35,289 nt of DNA, taken from positions 1 to 35,289 of the forward strand of contig JAJFTE010000058.1 of NCBI GenBank assembly GCA_021373175.1, in the 5' to 3' direction. Each line of letters starts with the position of its first letter. The first letter of the stretch is position 1. Source of the stretch: Actinomycetes bacterium (GTDB taxonomy: Bacteria; Actinomycetota; Coriobacteriia; Anaerosomatales; Anaerosomataceae). Positions 9,213 through 17,477 of the stretch are shown one piece after another. A model generated the notes under the pieces. That model made no database searches and had not been told where the DNA came from. It saw only the letters and a program-made list of their open reading frames with translations. A program made the position numbers and the translations under genes.

Positions 9213-10484
9213 ATGAACGCTCGCGCGCCCAAAGGCACCGCCGACATGCTTCCCGACGAGGCCGGGGCGTGGGAGCACATGCAGCGCACCGCGCAGCGGC
9301 TGTTCGCGCGATACGGCTACGAGCCGGTGTACACGCCGATCTTCGAGCACACCGAGGTGTTCACTCGCGGTATCGGCGAGGCCACGGATATCGTGAGCAA
9401 GGAGATGTACACTTTTCAGGACAAGGGCGGCCGGTCGATCACCTTACGGCCGGAGGGCACGGCAAGCGTCGTGCGCGCCACGCTCGAGCACAATCTGGGC
9501 GCGAACGGCCAGGCGGTGAAGCTCTACTATGCAGGCCCGATGTTTCGCTACGAGCGCCCGCAGAAGGGCCGCATGCGGCAGTTCTGGCAGATCGGCGTCG
9601 AGGCGATCGGCATGGCCGAGCCAAGCATCGACGCCGAGGTCATCGTCATGCTCATGCGCTACTTCGAGGAACTCGGCATCCCGCGGTCGAGCATGCGGCT
9701 CCTGATCAACTCGATGGGCGACGAGGCATGTCGCCCGGCATACCGTGACAAGATCGCGGCGTACATCCGCGCGAATTCCGCTGCGCTCTGCGAAGAATGC
9801 AACCGTCGCGCCGGCACGAACCCGCTACGCGCGTTCGACTGCAAGAATCCAACGTGCAAGGACGTCATGTCCTCTGCACCGCTCCTGCGAGACGAACTGT
9901 GCGATGACTGTGCTGCGCATTACTCGGCGGTAAAGCGTCTGCTCGGCGATCGTGCGATCGCGTATGCCGAGGATCCCTCGCTCGTGCGCGGGCTGGACTA
10001 CTACACGCGCACCGTCTTCGAGGTGCAGGTGGACGCCGGCCTTGGCTCGCAGAACGCCATCGGCGGTGGGGGCCGATACGACCGCCTCATGGAGCAGTAC
10101 GGTGGCCCCCCCACGCCCGGCCTGGGCTTCGCACTCGGATTCGAACGCACGCTCATGGCGCTTCAGGCGGCCGGCATCGCGATTCTCGGGCTTCCTGTGG
10201 CCGAGGTGTACGTGGCGCGCGTGGACAGCTCGCTCGGTGCAGCCGTCTTCGCGCTCGTGCAGGAGCTGCGCGACGCGGGTATAGCCACTGAGACGGACCA
10301 TCAGGCCCGGAGCCTGAAGTCGCAGTTCAAGCAGGCTGACCGTCTTGGCGCGCGTGCGGTGGTGGTCGTCGGTCCCGACGAGCTCGCCGCAGGCGAGGTG
10401 ACGGTCCGCGACATGACGACCAAAGATGAATCGCGGGTTCCGCTCGGCGAGCTTTCGGAGCGGTTGAAACGGTTGCTCGGCTAG
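9213..10484 (+). CDS. hisS: Histidyl-tRNA synthetase
   Basis: Charges tRNA-His with histidine. The start at ATG 9213 is set by GGAAGG (9201-9206), six bases upstream, and by the typical N-terminus MNARAPKGTADMLP; the open frame extends further upstream but that extension has no family character. Class II features are clear: RPEGT at 79-83, motif 2 around MFRYERPQKGRMRQFWQIG, the histidine-specific loop RGLDYYTR starting at R259, motif 3 in GLGFALGFERT and a C-terminal anticodon-binding domain. The 423 residues are normal for bacterial HisRS. It is followed by aspS after 30 bases, the usual pairing. Confidence 0.96.
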   Translation: MNARAPKGTADMLPDEAGAWEHMQRTAQRLFARYGYEPVYTPIFEHTEVFTRGIGEATDIVSKEMYTFQDKGGRSITLRPEGTASVVRATLEHNLGANGQAVKLYYAGPMFRYERPQKGRMRQFWQIGVEAIGMAEPSIDAEVIVMLMRYFEELGIPRSSMRLLINSMGDEACRPAYRDKIAAYIRANSAALCEECNRRAGTNPLRAFDCKNPTCKDVMSSAPLLRDELCDDCAAHYSAVKRLLGDRAIAYAEDPSLVRGLDYYTRTVFEVQVDAGLGSQNAIGGGGRYDRLMEQYGGPPTPGLGFALGFERTLMALQAAGIAILGLPVAEVYVARVDSSLGAAVFALVQELRDAGIATETDHQARSLKSQFKQADRLGARAVVVVGPDELAAGEVTVRDMTTKDESRVPLGELSERLKRLLG

Positions 10485-10514
10485 GCCGGACGAAGGAAGG
10501 AAGGAAGGACACGC

Positions 10515-12284
<1,770 letters not shown>

Positions 12285-12295
12285 GGGGAGTCACG

Positions 12296-12595
12296 GTGTC
12301 ACCAACACTCATCGCCGCGGTCGTGGTCGTGATCATCGCTTCCGCGGCGACCGTCGCGGTGGGCGCGGCGTACCAGTGGCAGGTGACCAGCCGGGGATAC
12401 GGTGTCTGGACGAGGGGCATCGGCGTTGGGTCGATCGTCGCCCTCACGGCGCTCACCGCGTGGAGCCGCCGTGGCGATGGCGTGACCGCTGTGCTGATCG
12501 GCCTTGGTGGTGTCGCACTCGCCGCCGGTTACCTGTGGGTGCACGTGCGACTCACCAAGACAGTCCGCGACGCAGGCGTTGACGCATCGCGGTAG
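12296..12595 (+). CDS. Small hypothetical membrane protein
   Basis: A 99-residue protein with about three hydrophobic segments (residues about 3-25, 43-57, 64-82) and few charged residues except a short basic tail. I do not recognise a family. The GTG start follows GAGGGGAG (12283-12290), which overlaps the aspS stop codon, so it is probably the last gene of the hisS-aspS transcript. Alternative reading frames here are weaker. No function is proposed. Confidence 0.65.
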   Translation: MSPTLIAAVVVVIIASAATVAVGAAYQWQVTSRGYGVWTRGIGVGSIVALTALTAWSRRGDGVTAVLIGLGGVALAAGYLWVHVRLTKTVRDAGVDASR

Positions 12596-12612
12596 CCGTA
12601 GAGCGCACCTGA

Positions 12613-12621
12613 TGCTAGGAT
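12613..12621 (+). promoter_or_regulatory. Candidate extended -10 promoter for the 6S RNA
   Basis: TGC followed by TAGGAT forms an extended -10 element ending seven bases before the base at which the long closing stem of the RNA candidate begins (12628). No good -35 is visible at 17 bases; TTGACG at 12579-12584 is too far away. Confidence 0.4.
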
Positions 12622-12627
12622 GATTCT

Positions 12628-12797
12628 GGCTTCGCCTTGCGCCGCTTCGATCAAAACGGTCGAACCAACACTTCTTTACCGGGAGCTCTATCATTGGTCG
12701 ACGGAATGGTATCCCGTAGACGGGAAGCAAGAAGTCGACTTGCGGGCACCCACCTGCTGAGGCAGGTTCACCGCGTCGAAGCGCGCGAGGCGGGGTT
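12628..12797 (+). ncRNA. ssrS: Probable 6S RNA
   Basis: 6S RNA binds the housekeeping RNA polymerase holoenzyme by mimicking an open promoter. Bases 12628-12650 pair almost continuously with 12776-12797 (one bulged C at 12642, several G-U pairs), giving a closing stem of about 22 bp. Inside is a large bubble: an unpaired 5' strand (about 12651-12680) and a 3' strand holding a small hairpin, ACCTGC-TGAG-GCAGGT (12752-12767). Beyond it is an interrupted terminal stem (12681-12751) containing GTCGAC paired with GTCGAC (12697-12702/12734-12739) and the apical TCCCG-TAGA-CGGGA. The roughly 170-nt size and this architecture fit 6S RNA, and in Bacillus subtilis 6S-1 RNA also lies between aspS and rarA. 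Exact ends are inferred. Confidence 0.72.
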
Positions 12798-12828
12798 CAT
12801 TCGTCGTCACTGAGCGGAGGATGGGGAG

Positions 12829-13377
12829 ATGCGCAAGATCGTCGCAGTCATCGTCGTAGCACTTCTGTCGTTCGTCCTCGTGGGTTGTGGCGGCGGGGGA
12901 GACACCGCTGCCACCACTACCGGAGCGGCCGCTCCAAGCGCTCCTGCGGCGGCCAAGCCGCCCGTGGAGAGCAGCGATCGGTCGCCTATCGAATCCGGGA
13001 CGCCGGAGCCGTTCCCCGCCATCGAATCGACAACGCTGCCTTCGGCGATCAAGAGCAAGCTTGATGCGAAGCGCCCGCTGATGATCTACTTCTACGACAG
13101 CACGCTGCCGGAGTCCAAGATCGTCCGAGCCGAGATCGACGCGGTACTTCAAGAGAATCGCGGTCTCATCGACCTTGTGACCTTCGACCTCGGCGCCACC
13201 AAGAAGGGTGTGGCGACCGATGGCGCCCGTCTCGGCGCTGCTCTCGCTGGCGACCTCCGTGTGCCGCGTCCACCGTACATCGTCATCGTGGACGGCAACG
13301 GGTTCATCACATGGCGTTTCATGGGATACGTCGACCGCGGGATCATCAGCCGAGAGGTCCTTCGCGCGACCGAGTAG
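12829..13377 (+). CDS. Lipoprotein with thioredoxin-fold-like domain lacking CxxC
   Basis: A 182-residue protein with a lipoprotein signal: hydrophobic stretch then LVGC with the lipidated cysteine at C20, so it is anchored outside the membrane. A flexible Ala/Thr/Pro-rich linker (about 25-55) leads to a domain resembling thioredoxin: beta strand LMIYFYD, a helix starting where CxxC would be but reading STLPESK, then DLVTFDL, a possible cis-proline turn RVPRPPYIVIVDGNG and a terminal helix. The redox cysteines are absent, so it is unlikely to be an oxidoreductase; binding or chaperone roles are possible. GGAGG (12816-12820) precedes the ATG by eight bases. Its stop codon is followed by rarA after two bases. 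Confidence 0.75.
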   Translation: MRKIVAVIVVALLSFVLVGCGGGGDTAATTTGAAAPSAPAAAKPPVESSDRSPIESGTPEPFPAIESTTLPSAIKSKLDAKRPLMIYFYDSTLPESKIVRAEIDAVLQENRGLIDLVTFDLGATKKGVATDGARLGAALAGDLRVPRPPYIVIVDGNGFITWRFMGYVDRGIISREVLRATE

Positions 13378-13379
13378 CC

Positions 13380-14639
13380 ATGGACGACCTTTTTTCCGAG
13401 GCCGCCGAGCGGTCGATCGCCCGAACCGCGCCCCTGGCCGCGCGCATGCGTCCACGCACGCTCGACGAGTTCGTCGGACAGCAGGACATCGTGGGCCCGG
13501 GAACCTTCCTCAGAAGCGCGATCGAACTCGATGCGCTCACGTCAATCATCCTGTTCGGACCGGCCGGCTGCGGCAAGACCAGCCTCGCGCGCATCATCGC
13601 CGGTGTGACGAGTTCGCACTTCACGGAACTCTCGGCGGTGGACTCCGGCGTGAAGGATGTCCGTTCGGCGATCGACGCCGCACGTGACCGGTTGGGCCAG
13701 TCCGGCAGGCGCACGATCGTGTTCATCGATGAGATCCACCGTTTCAACAAGTCGCAGCAGGACGCCTTGCTTCATGCCGTCGAGGACCGCCTCATCACGC
13801 TTATTGGCGCCACCACCGAAAACCCGTTCTTCGAAGTGAATGCGCCGCTCATCAGCAGGTCGCGCGTCTTGGTCATGCAACCGCTGAGTGACGACGACAT
13901 CCGCACTATCGTGCGCAGTGCGCTCACAGCCGAGCGAGGGCTGGACGGCTCGGTCGCGCTCTCTTCGGAGGCCGAGGATCGAATCGTGCTGAGCGCCGGT
14001 GGCGACGCCCGCGCTGCGCTCACGTCGCTCGAGCTTGCGGCGAGCGTGGCGGCCCCGGGACCCGACGGCATCCTTCGCGTCGGTGTCGACGAGGTTGCCG
14101 AGGTCACACAGACGCGGCAGCTCACGTACGACAAAGCCGGTGACACGCACTACGATGTCATCTCCGCATTCATCAAGTCGATGCGCGGGAGCGACCCGGA
14201 CGCCGCCGTGTACTGGCTCGCCAGGATGATCGACGGCGGCGAAGATCCCAAATTCATCGCGCGCAGAATGTTCATCTTCGCATCGGAGGATGTGGGGATG
14301 GCCGATCCGCAGGCGCTGCTTGTAGCGGAAGCGGCGGTCAAGGCCGCGGAGTTCATTGGTTGGCCCGAGTGTCGCATCAACCTGGCGCACGCGGCGATCT
14401 ACCTCGCGAGCGCGCCGAAGTCGAACGCGGCGTACGTTGCTGTGAGCGAGGCGCTGGCTGAGGTGCGGGAGGGCCCGGCCCGTGCGGTTCCGGACCATCT
14501 GCGAGACCGGCGGCGTCCGGGTGCCGACGAGTATCCACCGTACAAGTATCCCCACGCCTATCCGGGGGCGGCGTTCGAGCAGCAGTACATGCCCTCCAGA
14601 CTCGAGGGTCGCCGGTTTTATCGCCCGGGCGGCGAGTGA
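13380..14639 (+). CDS. rarA: Replication-associated recombination AAA+ ATPase RarA (MgsA)
   Basis: RarA acts at stalled replication forks and junctions and interacts with single-strand-binding protein and the clamp loader. The ATG at 13380 gives the family N-terminus MDDLF, followed by the conserved RMRPRTLDEFVGQ segment; a longer open frame starts inside the preceding gene and is rejected. Walker A GPAGCGKT is at 60-67, Walker B FIDEIHRF near 115-122, sensor GATTENP follows, and the tetramerisation domain ends with the typical QQYMP...GRRFYRP. The 419 residues are slightly short because the linker before the last motif is trimmed. Its position after aspS and the 6S RNA is as in Bacillus. Confidence 0.95.
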   Translation: MDDLFSEAAERSIARTAPLAARMRPRTLDEFVGQQDIVGPGTFLRSAIELDALTSIILFGPAGCGKTSLARIIAGVTSSHFTELSAVDSGVKDVRSAIDAARDRLGQSGRRTIVFIDEIHRFNKSQQDALLHAVEDRLITLIGATTENPFFEVNAPLISRSRVLVMQPLSDDDIRTIVRSALTAERGLDGSVALSSEAEDRIVLSAGGDARAALTSLELAASVAAPGPDGILRVGVDEVAEVTQTRQLTYDKAGDTHYDVISAFIKSMRGSDPDAAVYWLARMIDGGEDPKFIARRMFIFASEDVGMADPQALLVAEAAVKAAEFIGWPECRINLAHAAIYLASAPKSNAAYVAVSEALAEVREGPARAVPDHLRDRRRPGADEYPPYKYPHAYPGAAFEQQYMPSRLEGRRFYRPGGE

Positions 14640-14654
14640 TCGAAGCGCGGGCGC

Positions 14655-14679
14655 GGTTTCTCGCGCCGCAGAGGGGTAC
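14655..14679 (+). promoter_or_regulatory. Candidate sigma-B/F-type promoter of the DUF948-rsbW-sigma operon
   Basis: GGTTTC (14655-14660) and GGGTAC (14674-14679) are separated by 13 bases (14 from GTTT to GGGTA), which fits the actinobacterial sigma-B/sigma-F form GNNT-N14-16-GGGTAC/T. It lies about 50 bases before an operon that encodes a sigma factor of this very family, suggesting autoregulation. The GTTT falls in the loop of an inverted repeat, GGCGCG/CGCGCC (14650-14655/14662-14667), which has no following T-run and so is not a normal terminator. Confidence 0.5.
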
Positions 14680-14685
14680 GCGCTT

Positions 14686-14694
14686 TGCTACACT
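14686..14694 (+). promoter_or_regulatory. Second candidate promoter (extended -10) of the sigma operon
   Basis: TGC plus TACACT forms an extended -10 box 36 bases ahead of the DUF948 start codon. No -35 is visible. It could provide basal transcription beside the stress-type promoter just upstream. Confidence 0.3.
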
Positions 14695-14730
14695 TGACCG
14701 GTACGTCACCGCGTGCTCGGAGGACACCTT

Positions 14731-15072
14731 ATGGCGTTACGTTCTGTTCTCGAGATCGTGCTCATCGTGCTCGGCATCGTGCTGGCGGGTGCCGGCATCT
14801 GTGTGGCGGTGGTCTTCGTCCGCACGCTCAGGGATGCCAGGGCGACGCTCGCGCAGGTGCGCGAACGCGTCGTGCCGATGCTGGGAAAGGCCGACATCAG
14901 CCTTGACGCACTCAATGCCGAGCTCTTGCGCGTTGACGGCATCGTGACGGACATCGAAGAGGTGTCCGGCGCGGTGAGTTCGGCCACGGACGCTATCCGC
15001 ACACCTGTCGATGCGATCGCCGGACTGGGCGGTCGCCTCGCACGATTCGTCTCACGCGCTCGCCGGTCGTGA
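14731..15072 (+). CDS. DUF948 family membrane protein
   Basis: A 113-residue protein with one N-terminal transmembrane helix (about residues 6-28) and a long amphipathic helical region that fits DUF948, the family of the Bacillus general-stress protein YtxG. The molecular role is not known. I chose ATG 14731 because GGAGG (14719-14723) sits seven bases upstream; an earlier in-frame TTG-type start has no such site. It is the first gene of the anti-sigma/sigma operon, and its YtxG-like family and the upstream sigma-B-type promoter point to a link with the general stress response. Confidence 0.8.
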   Translation: MALRSVLEIVLIVLGIVLAGAGICVAVVFVRTLRDARATLAQVRERVVPMLGKADISLDALNAELLRVDGIVTDIEEVSGAVSSATDAIRTPVDAIAGLGGRLARFVSRARRS

Positions 15073-15106
15073 GCGCCGCTTCGGCCACGCATTCGGAGGA
15101 CTACTC

Positions 15107-15499
15107 ATGGCATCGGATCGCATCGCACTGACGGTTCCCGCTCGAAGCGAATACGCAAAGACCGCCCGCATGACGGCGGCCGAGCTGGCCAGCCGGGTCG
15201 GGATGTCCTACGACGAGGTCGACGACGTGCGTATCGCCGCCGACGAGGCGTTCGTGTACGCATGCACGCACGTTGGAGCTGAAGGCGAGGTCACCTTCTC
15301 CTTCGAGGTGGATGCGGCCGCGCTTGGCATCGTCGTGGGGCCGTTCCCGGACTCAGTCGCCGAGATTGGCGCCGAGCCCGAGGATCGCTACGCCGCCTTC
15401 ATTCTCGAGTCCGTGTGTGACGACTTCACCATCAGACAGGAAGGCGGATCCTGCGTTCTCAGCATCGTTAAGCGCTCCAGCACCCCGGTGGAGGGGTAG
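15107..15499 (+). CDS. RsbW/SpoIIAB-like anti-sigma factor with degenerate ATP site
   Basis: A 130-residue GHKL-fold protein of the RsbW/SpoIIAB type, which hold sigma factors inactive and phosphorylate anti-anti-sigma proteins. The fold is recognisable from its N-terminal strand ALTVPARSEYAKTAR and the helix with ADEAFVYACTH. However the N-box asparagine that binds magnesium-ATP is a tyrosine (Y51, five residues in from E47), and the DxGxG box is replaced by GIVVGPFPDS (about 74-83). ATP binding and kinase activity are therefore doubtful. The ATG at 15107 follows GGAGGA (15095-15100); earlier in-frame starts lie within the previous gene. The sigma factor starts two bases after its stop, so they are very likely partners. 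No anti-anti-sigma gene is in the window. Confidence 0.8.
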   Translation: MASDRIALTVPARSEYAKTARMTAAELASRVGMSYDEVDDVRIAADEAFVYACTHVGAEGEVTFSFEVDAAALGIVVGPFPDSVAEIGAEPEDRYAAFILESVCDDFTIRQEGGSCVLSIVKRSSTPVEG

Positions 15500-15501
15500 A
15501 C

Positions 15502-16287
15502 GTGCCACGAGTCTCCAAGAAGCCGGGACGTCGTCTCGTCTGGGACAAACAGCTCACGCGCGACCTGTTCGCGCACTACCGCGAATACGGCGACGAGGAA
15601 TCTCGCGACGAGCTGATCACGATGTACCTCAATCTGGTGAAGTATCTCGCCAGCCGTTTCCGGAACCGGGGCGAACCGATCGATGACCTGATCCAGGTTG
15701 GGACCATCGGGCTCATCAAGGCGATCGACCGATTCGATACCGACCGGGACGTTGAGTTCACGACGTATGCCACGCCGACGATCGTCGGCGAGCTCAAGCG
15801 TTACTTCCGGGACAAAGGTTGGGCGATCAAGGTCCCCAGGCGTCTGCAGGAGTTGTCGTTCCGGGTGAACCAGGCCGTCGACCAACTGACGCAGCAGATA
15901 CAGCGGTCGCCCACGATTCTCGAGATCGCCGAGTATCTGGGTGTCACGTCCGAAGAAGTCCTCGAAGCGATGGAGACGTCCGAGGCATACAACTTCGTGT
16001 CGCTCGAGGGTGACCGCAACAACGACGGAAGCGACTCGTTCAGCATCCTGGAATACATCGGCAAGGACGACCAGCTCATGGCGGTCGTCGATGACCGTAC
16101 CACGCTTGCCGAGGCGTTGAAGCACCTGACGCCCATGGAACAGCGCGTGCTCTACCTGCGCTTCTTCCAGGGGCTCACCCAGACCGAGATCGCATCGCAG
16201 CTGGAGATCTCGCAGATGCAGGTATCGCGCCTGCTTCGCAAGACCCTTCGTGTGTTGCGAGAACACCTCGTCTCCGAGGAGGTCTGA
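15502..16287 (+). CDS. RNA polymerase sigma factor, SigB/SigF/SigG family
   Basis: An alternative sigma-70-family factor of 261 residues. Region 2 is seen in LVKYLASRFRNRG and DDLIQVGTIGLIKAIDRFD, with the -10-binding helix in TYATPTIVGELKRYFRDKGW; region 3 in VPRRLQELSFRVNQ; region 4 is a helix-turn-helix (LTQTEIASQLEISQMQVSRL) that reads the -35. The spacing and sequence match the SigB/F/G group used for general stress or sporulation control; nothing here shows sporulation. The GTG start follows a GGAGGGG site that overlaps the end of the anti-sigma gene, so the two are coupled. A promoter of the type this factor would recognise lies ahead of the operon. Confidence 0.92.
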   Translation: MPRVSKKPGRRLVWDKQLTRDLFAHYREYGDEESRDELITMYLNLVKYLASRFRNRGEPIDDLIQVGTIGLIKAIDRFDTDRDVEFTTYATPTIVGELKRYFRDKGWAIKVPRRLQELSFRVNQAVDQLTQQIQRSPTILEIAEYLGVTSEEVLEAMETSEAYNFVSLEGDRNNDGSDSFSILEYIGKDDQLMAVVDDRTTLAEALKHLTPMEQRVLYLRFFQGLTQTEIASQLEISQMQVSRLLRKTLRVLREHLVSEEV

Positions 16288-16289
16288 GC

Positions 16290-17477
16290 ATGCCGGACGC
16301 ACGTGCGAGAGAAGATCGGTGGCGTCGTCTGGGAATCAGCGCATGGGCGCTCATTGGCGTCCTCATCCTCGTTGCCGCCGCGTTCTTCGCCCTGGTCAAG
16401 GTCTCGCGCGCGCTTGTGCCGTTCCTGCTGGCGCTCGTGATCGTCTATGTGTTCCGGGCTCCGGTGGCAGCCTTGGAGCGCAAGGGTCTCAAGCGGGGGC
16501 TCGCCGTCGGGCTGTGCTATCTCGTCGCGATAGCGGCCCTTGTGGTCGCCGGCCTGTTCATCGTTCCGCCGATCGTTGATCAGGTTCGTCAATTCCTGAT
16601 GGCATTCCCTGGGTATTACGACAAGGCGTTCGCGCTCTGGCAGCAACTGCAGGCGCAGTTCAACGCCATCACACTGCCCTCGTGGATCAACGACGCGCTG
16701 CTCAACCTGCGCAACGGCGTGGCGAGCCGGGTGATGGCGTGGTCGAGCGCCCTCGCAAGCACGGTCTTCTCGGTGGGCAGCGGCGCCGTTTCGCTGCTCT
16801 TCAACTCGTTTCTCGCTCTCGTGGCTGGCTTCTGGATTCTCAAGGACCTCGACGCCATCAAGAAAGAGGCCCTACTGCTCGCTGGTCCACGGCGCAGGGA
16901 CGAGGCAACCGTGGTGGTGGACAAGGTGTCGAACGTTCTCGGCGGCTACTTAAGAGGCCAGCTGGTCGTTTCCCTGTCCACCGGCGTCATCGTGACCATC
17001 GGTTTGAGCGTCCTGGGTGTCCCTTACGCGCTGGTGCTCGGATTGTTCGCCGGTATCCTGAACGTCATCCCGTGGTTTGGCCCGCTGATCTCCGAGATCA
17101 TCGCAGCCATCGCCGCGGCCTTCGTCAGCCCGTGGCTCGCGCTTGGAGCCGTGGCGGTCATCATGGGCACACAGCAGATCACCGACCTGTTCATCACGCC
17201 GCGCGTGATGTCCGAGCAGGTCGACCTGCATCCGCTCCTCGTGATATTCTCGCTGCTCGTCGGCAGCACGCTCGCCGGGTTCACCGGCCTGATCCTGGCC
17301 ATCCCTGTCGCGGCGATAGGCAAGGGCTTGTTCGTGTACTACTTCGAGAAGTGGACAGACTCGAAGCTGACGACTGAGAAGGGCGCCTTCTTCCGAGACA
17401 AGAAGCCACAGGACGATCCCGACGAGATGAACGCGTCCAACAACGCGGAACAGACCGAAGACCCGGAGGAGACGTAA
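16290..17477 (+). CDS. AI-2E family transporter-like membrane protein
   Basis: A 395-residue polytopic membrane protein of the AI-2E/PerM family (about eight hydrophobic segments, e.g. residues about 18-50, 65-90, 150-180, 220-260, 275-300, 310-345). Family members export varied small molecules or sodium, and the name does not prove autoinducer transport. The conserved late segment with FAGILNVIPWFGPLI is present. The C-terminal 50 residues are charged and probably cytoplasmic. It starts two bases after the sigma gene and ends directly at the alaS start codon, so it is in one transcript with both. In Firmicutes a member of this family also precedes alaS. Confidence 0.88.
   Translation: MPDARAREDRWRRLGISAWALIGVLILVAAAFFALVKVSRALVPFLLALVIVYVFRAPVAALERKGLKRGLAVGLCYLVAIAALVVAGLFIVPPIVDQVRQFLMAFPGYYDKAFALWQQLQAQFNAITLPSWINDALLNLRNGVASRVMAWSSALASTVFSVGSGAVSLLFNSFLALVAGFWILKDLDAIKKEALLLAGPRRRDEATVVVDKVSNVLGGYLRGQLVVSLSTGVIVTIGLSVLGVPYALVLGLFAGILNVIPWFGPLISEIIAAIAAAFVSPWLALGAVAVIMGTQQITDLFITPRVMSEQVDLHPLLVIFSLLVGSTLAGFTGLILAIPVAAIGKGLFVYYFEKWTDSKLTTEKGAFFRDKKPQDDPDEMNASNNAEQTEDPEET

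Noticed and set aside
12299-12730. Antisense open frame over the small membrane gene and 6S region
   Set aside because: It has no ribosome site or family signature and runs against a structured RNA; it is a GC-rich shadow.
14650-14667. Rho-independent terminator after rarA
   Set aside because: The 6-bp GGCGCG/CGCGCC stem is not followed by a T-run and overlaps the candidate sigma-B/F-type promoter.
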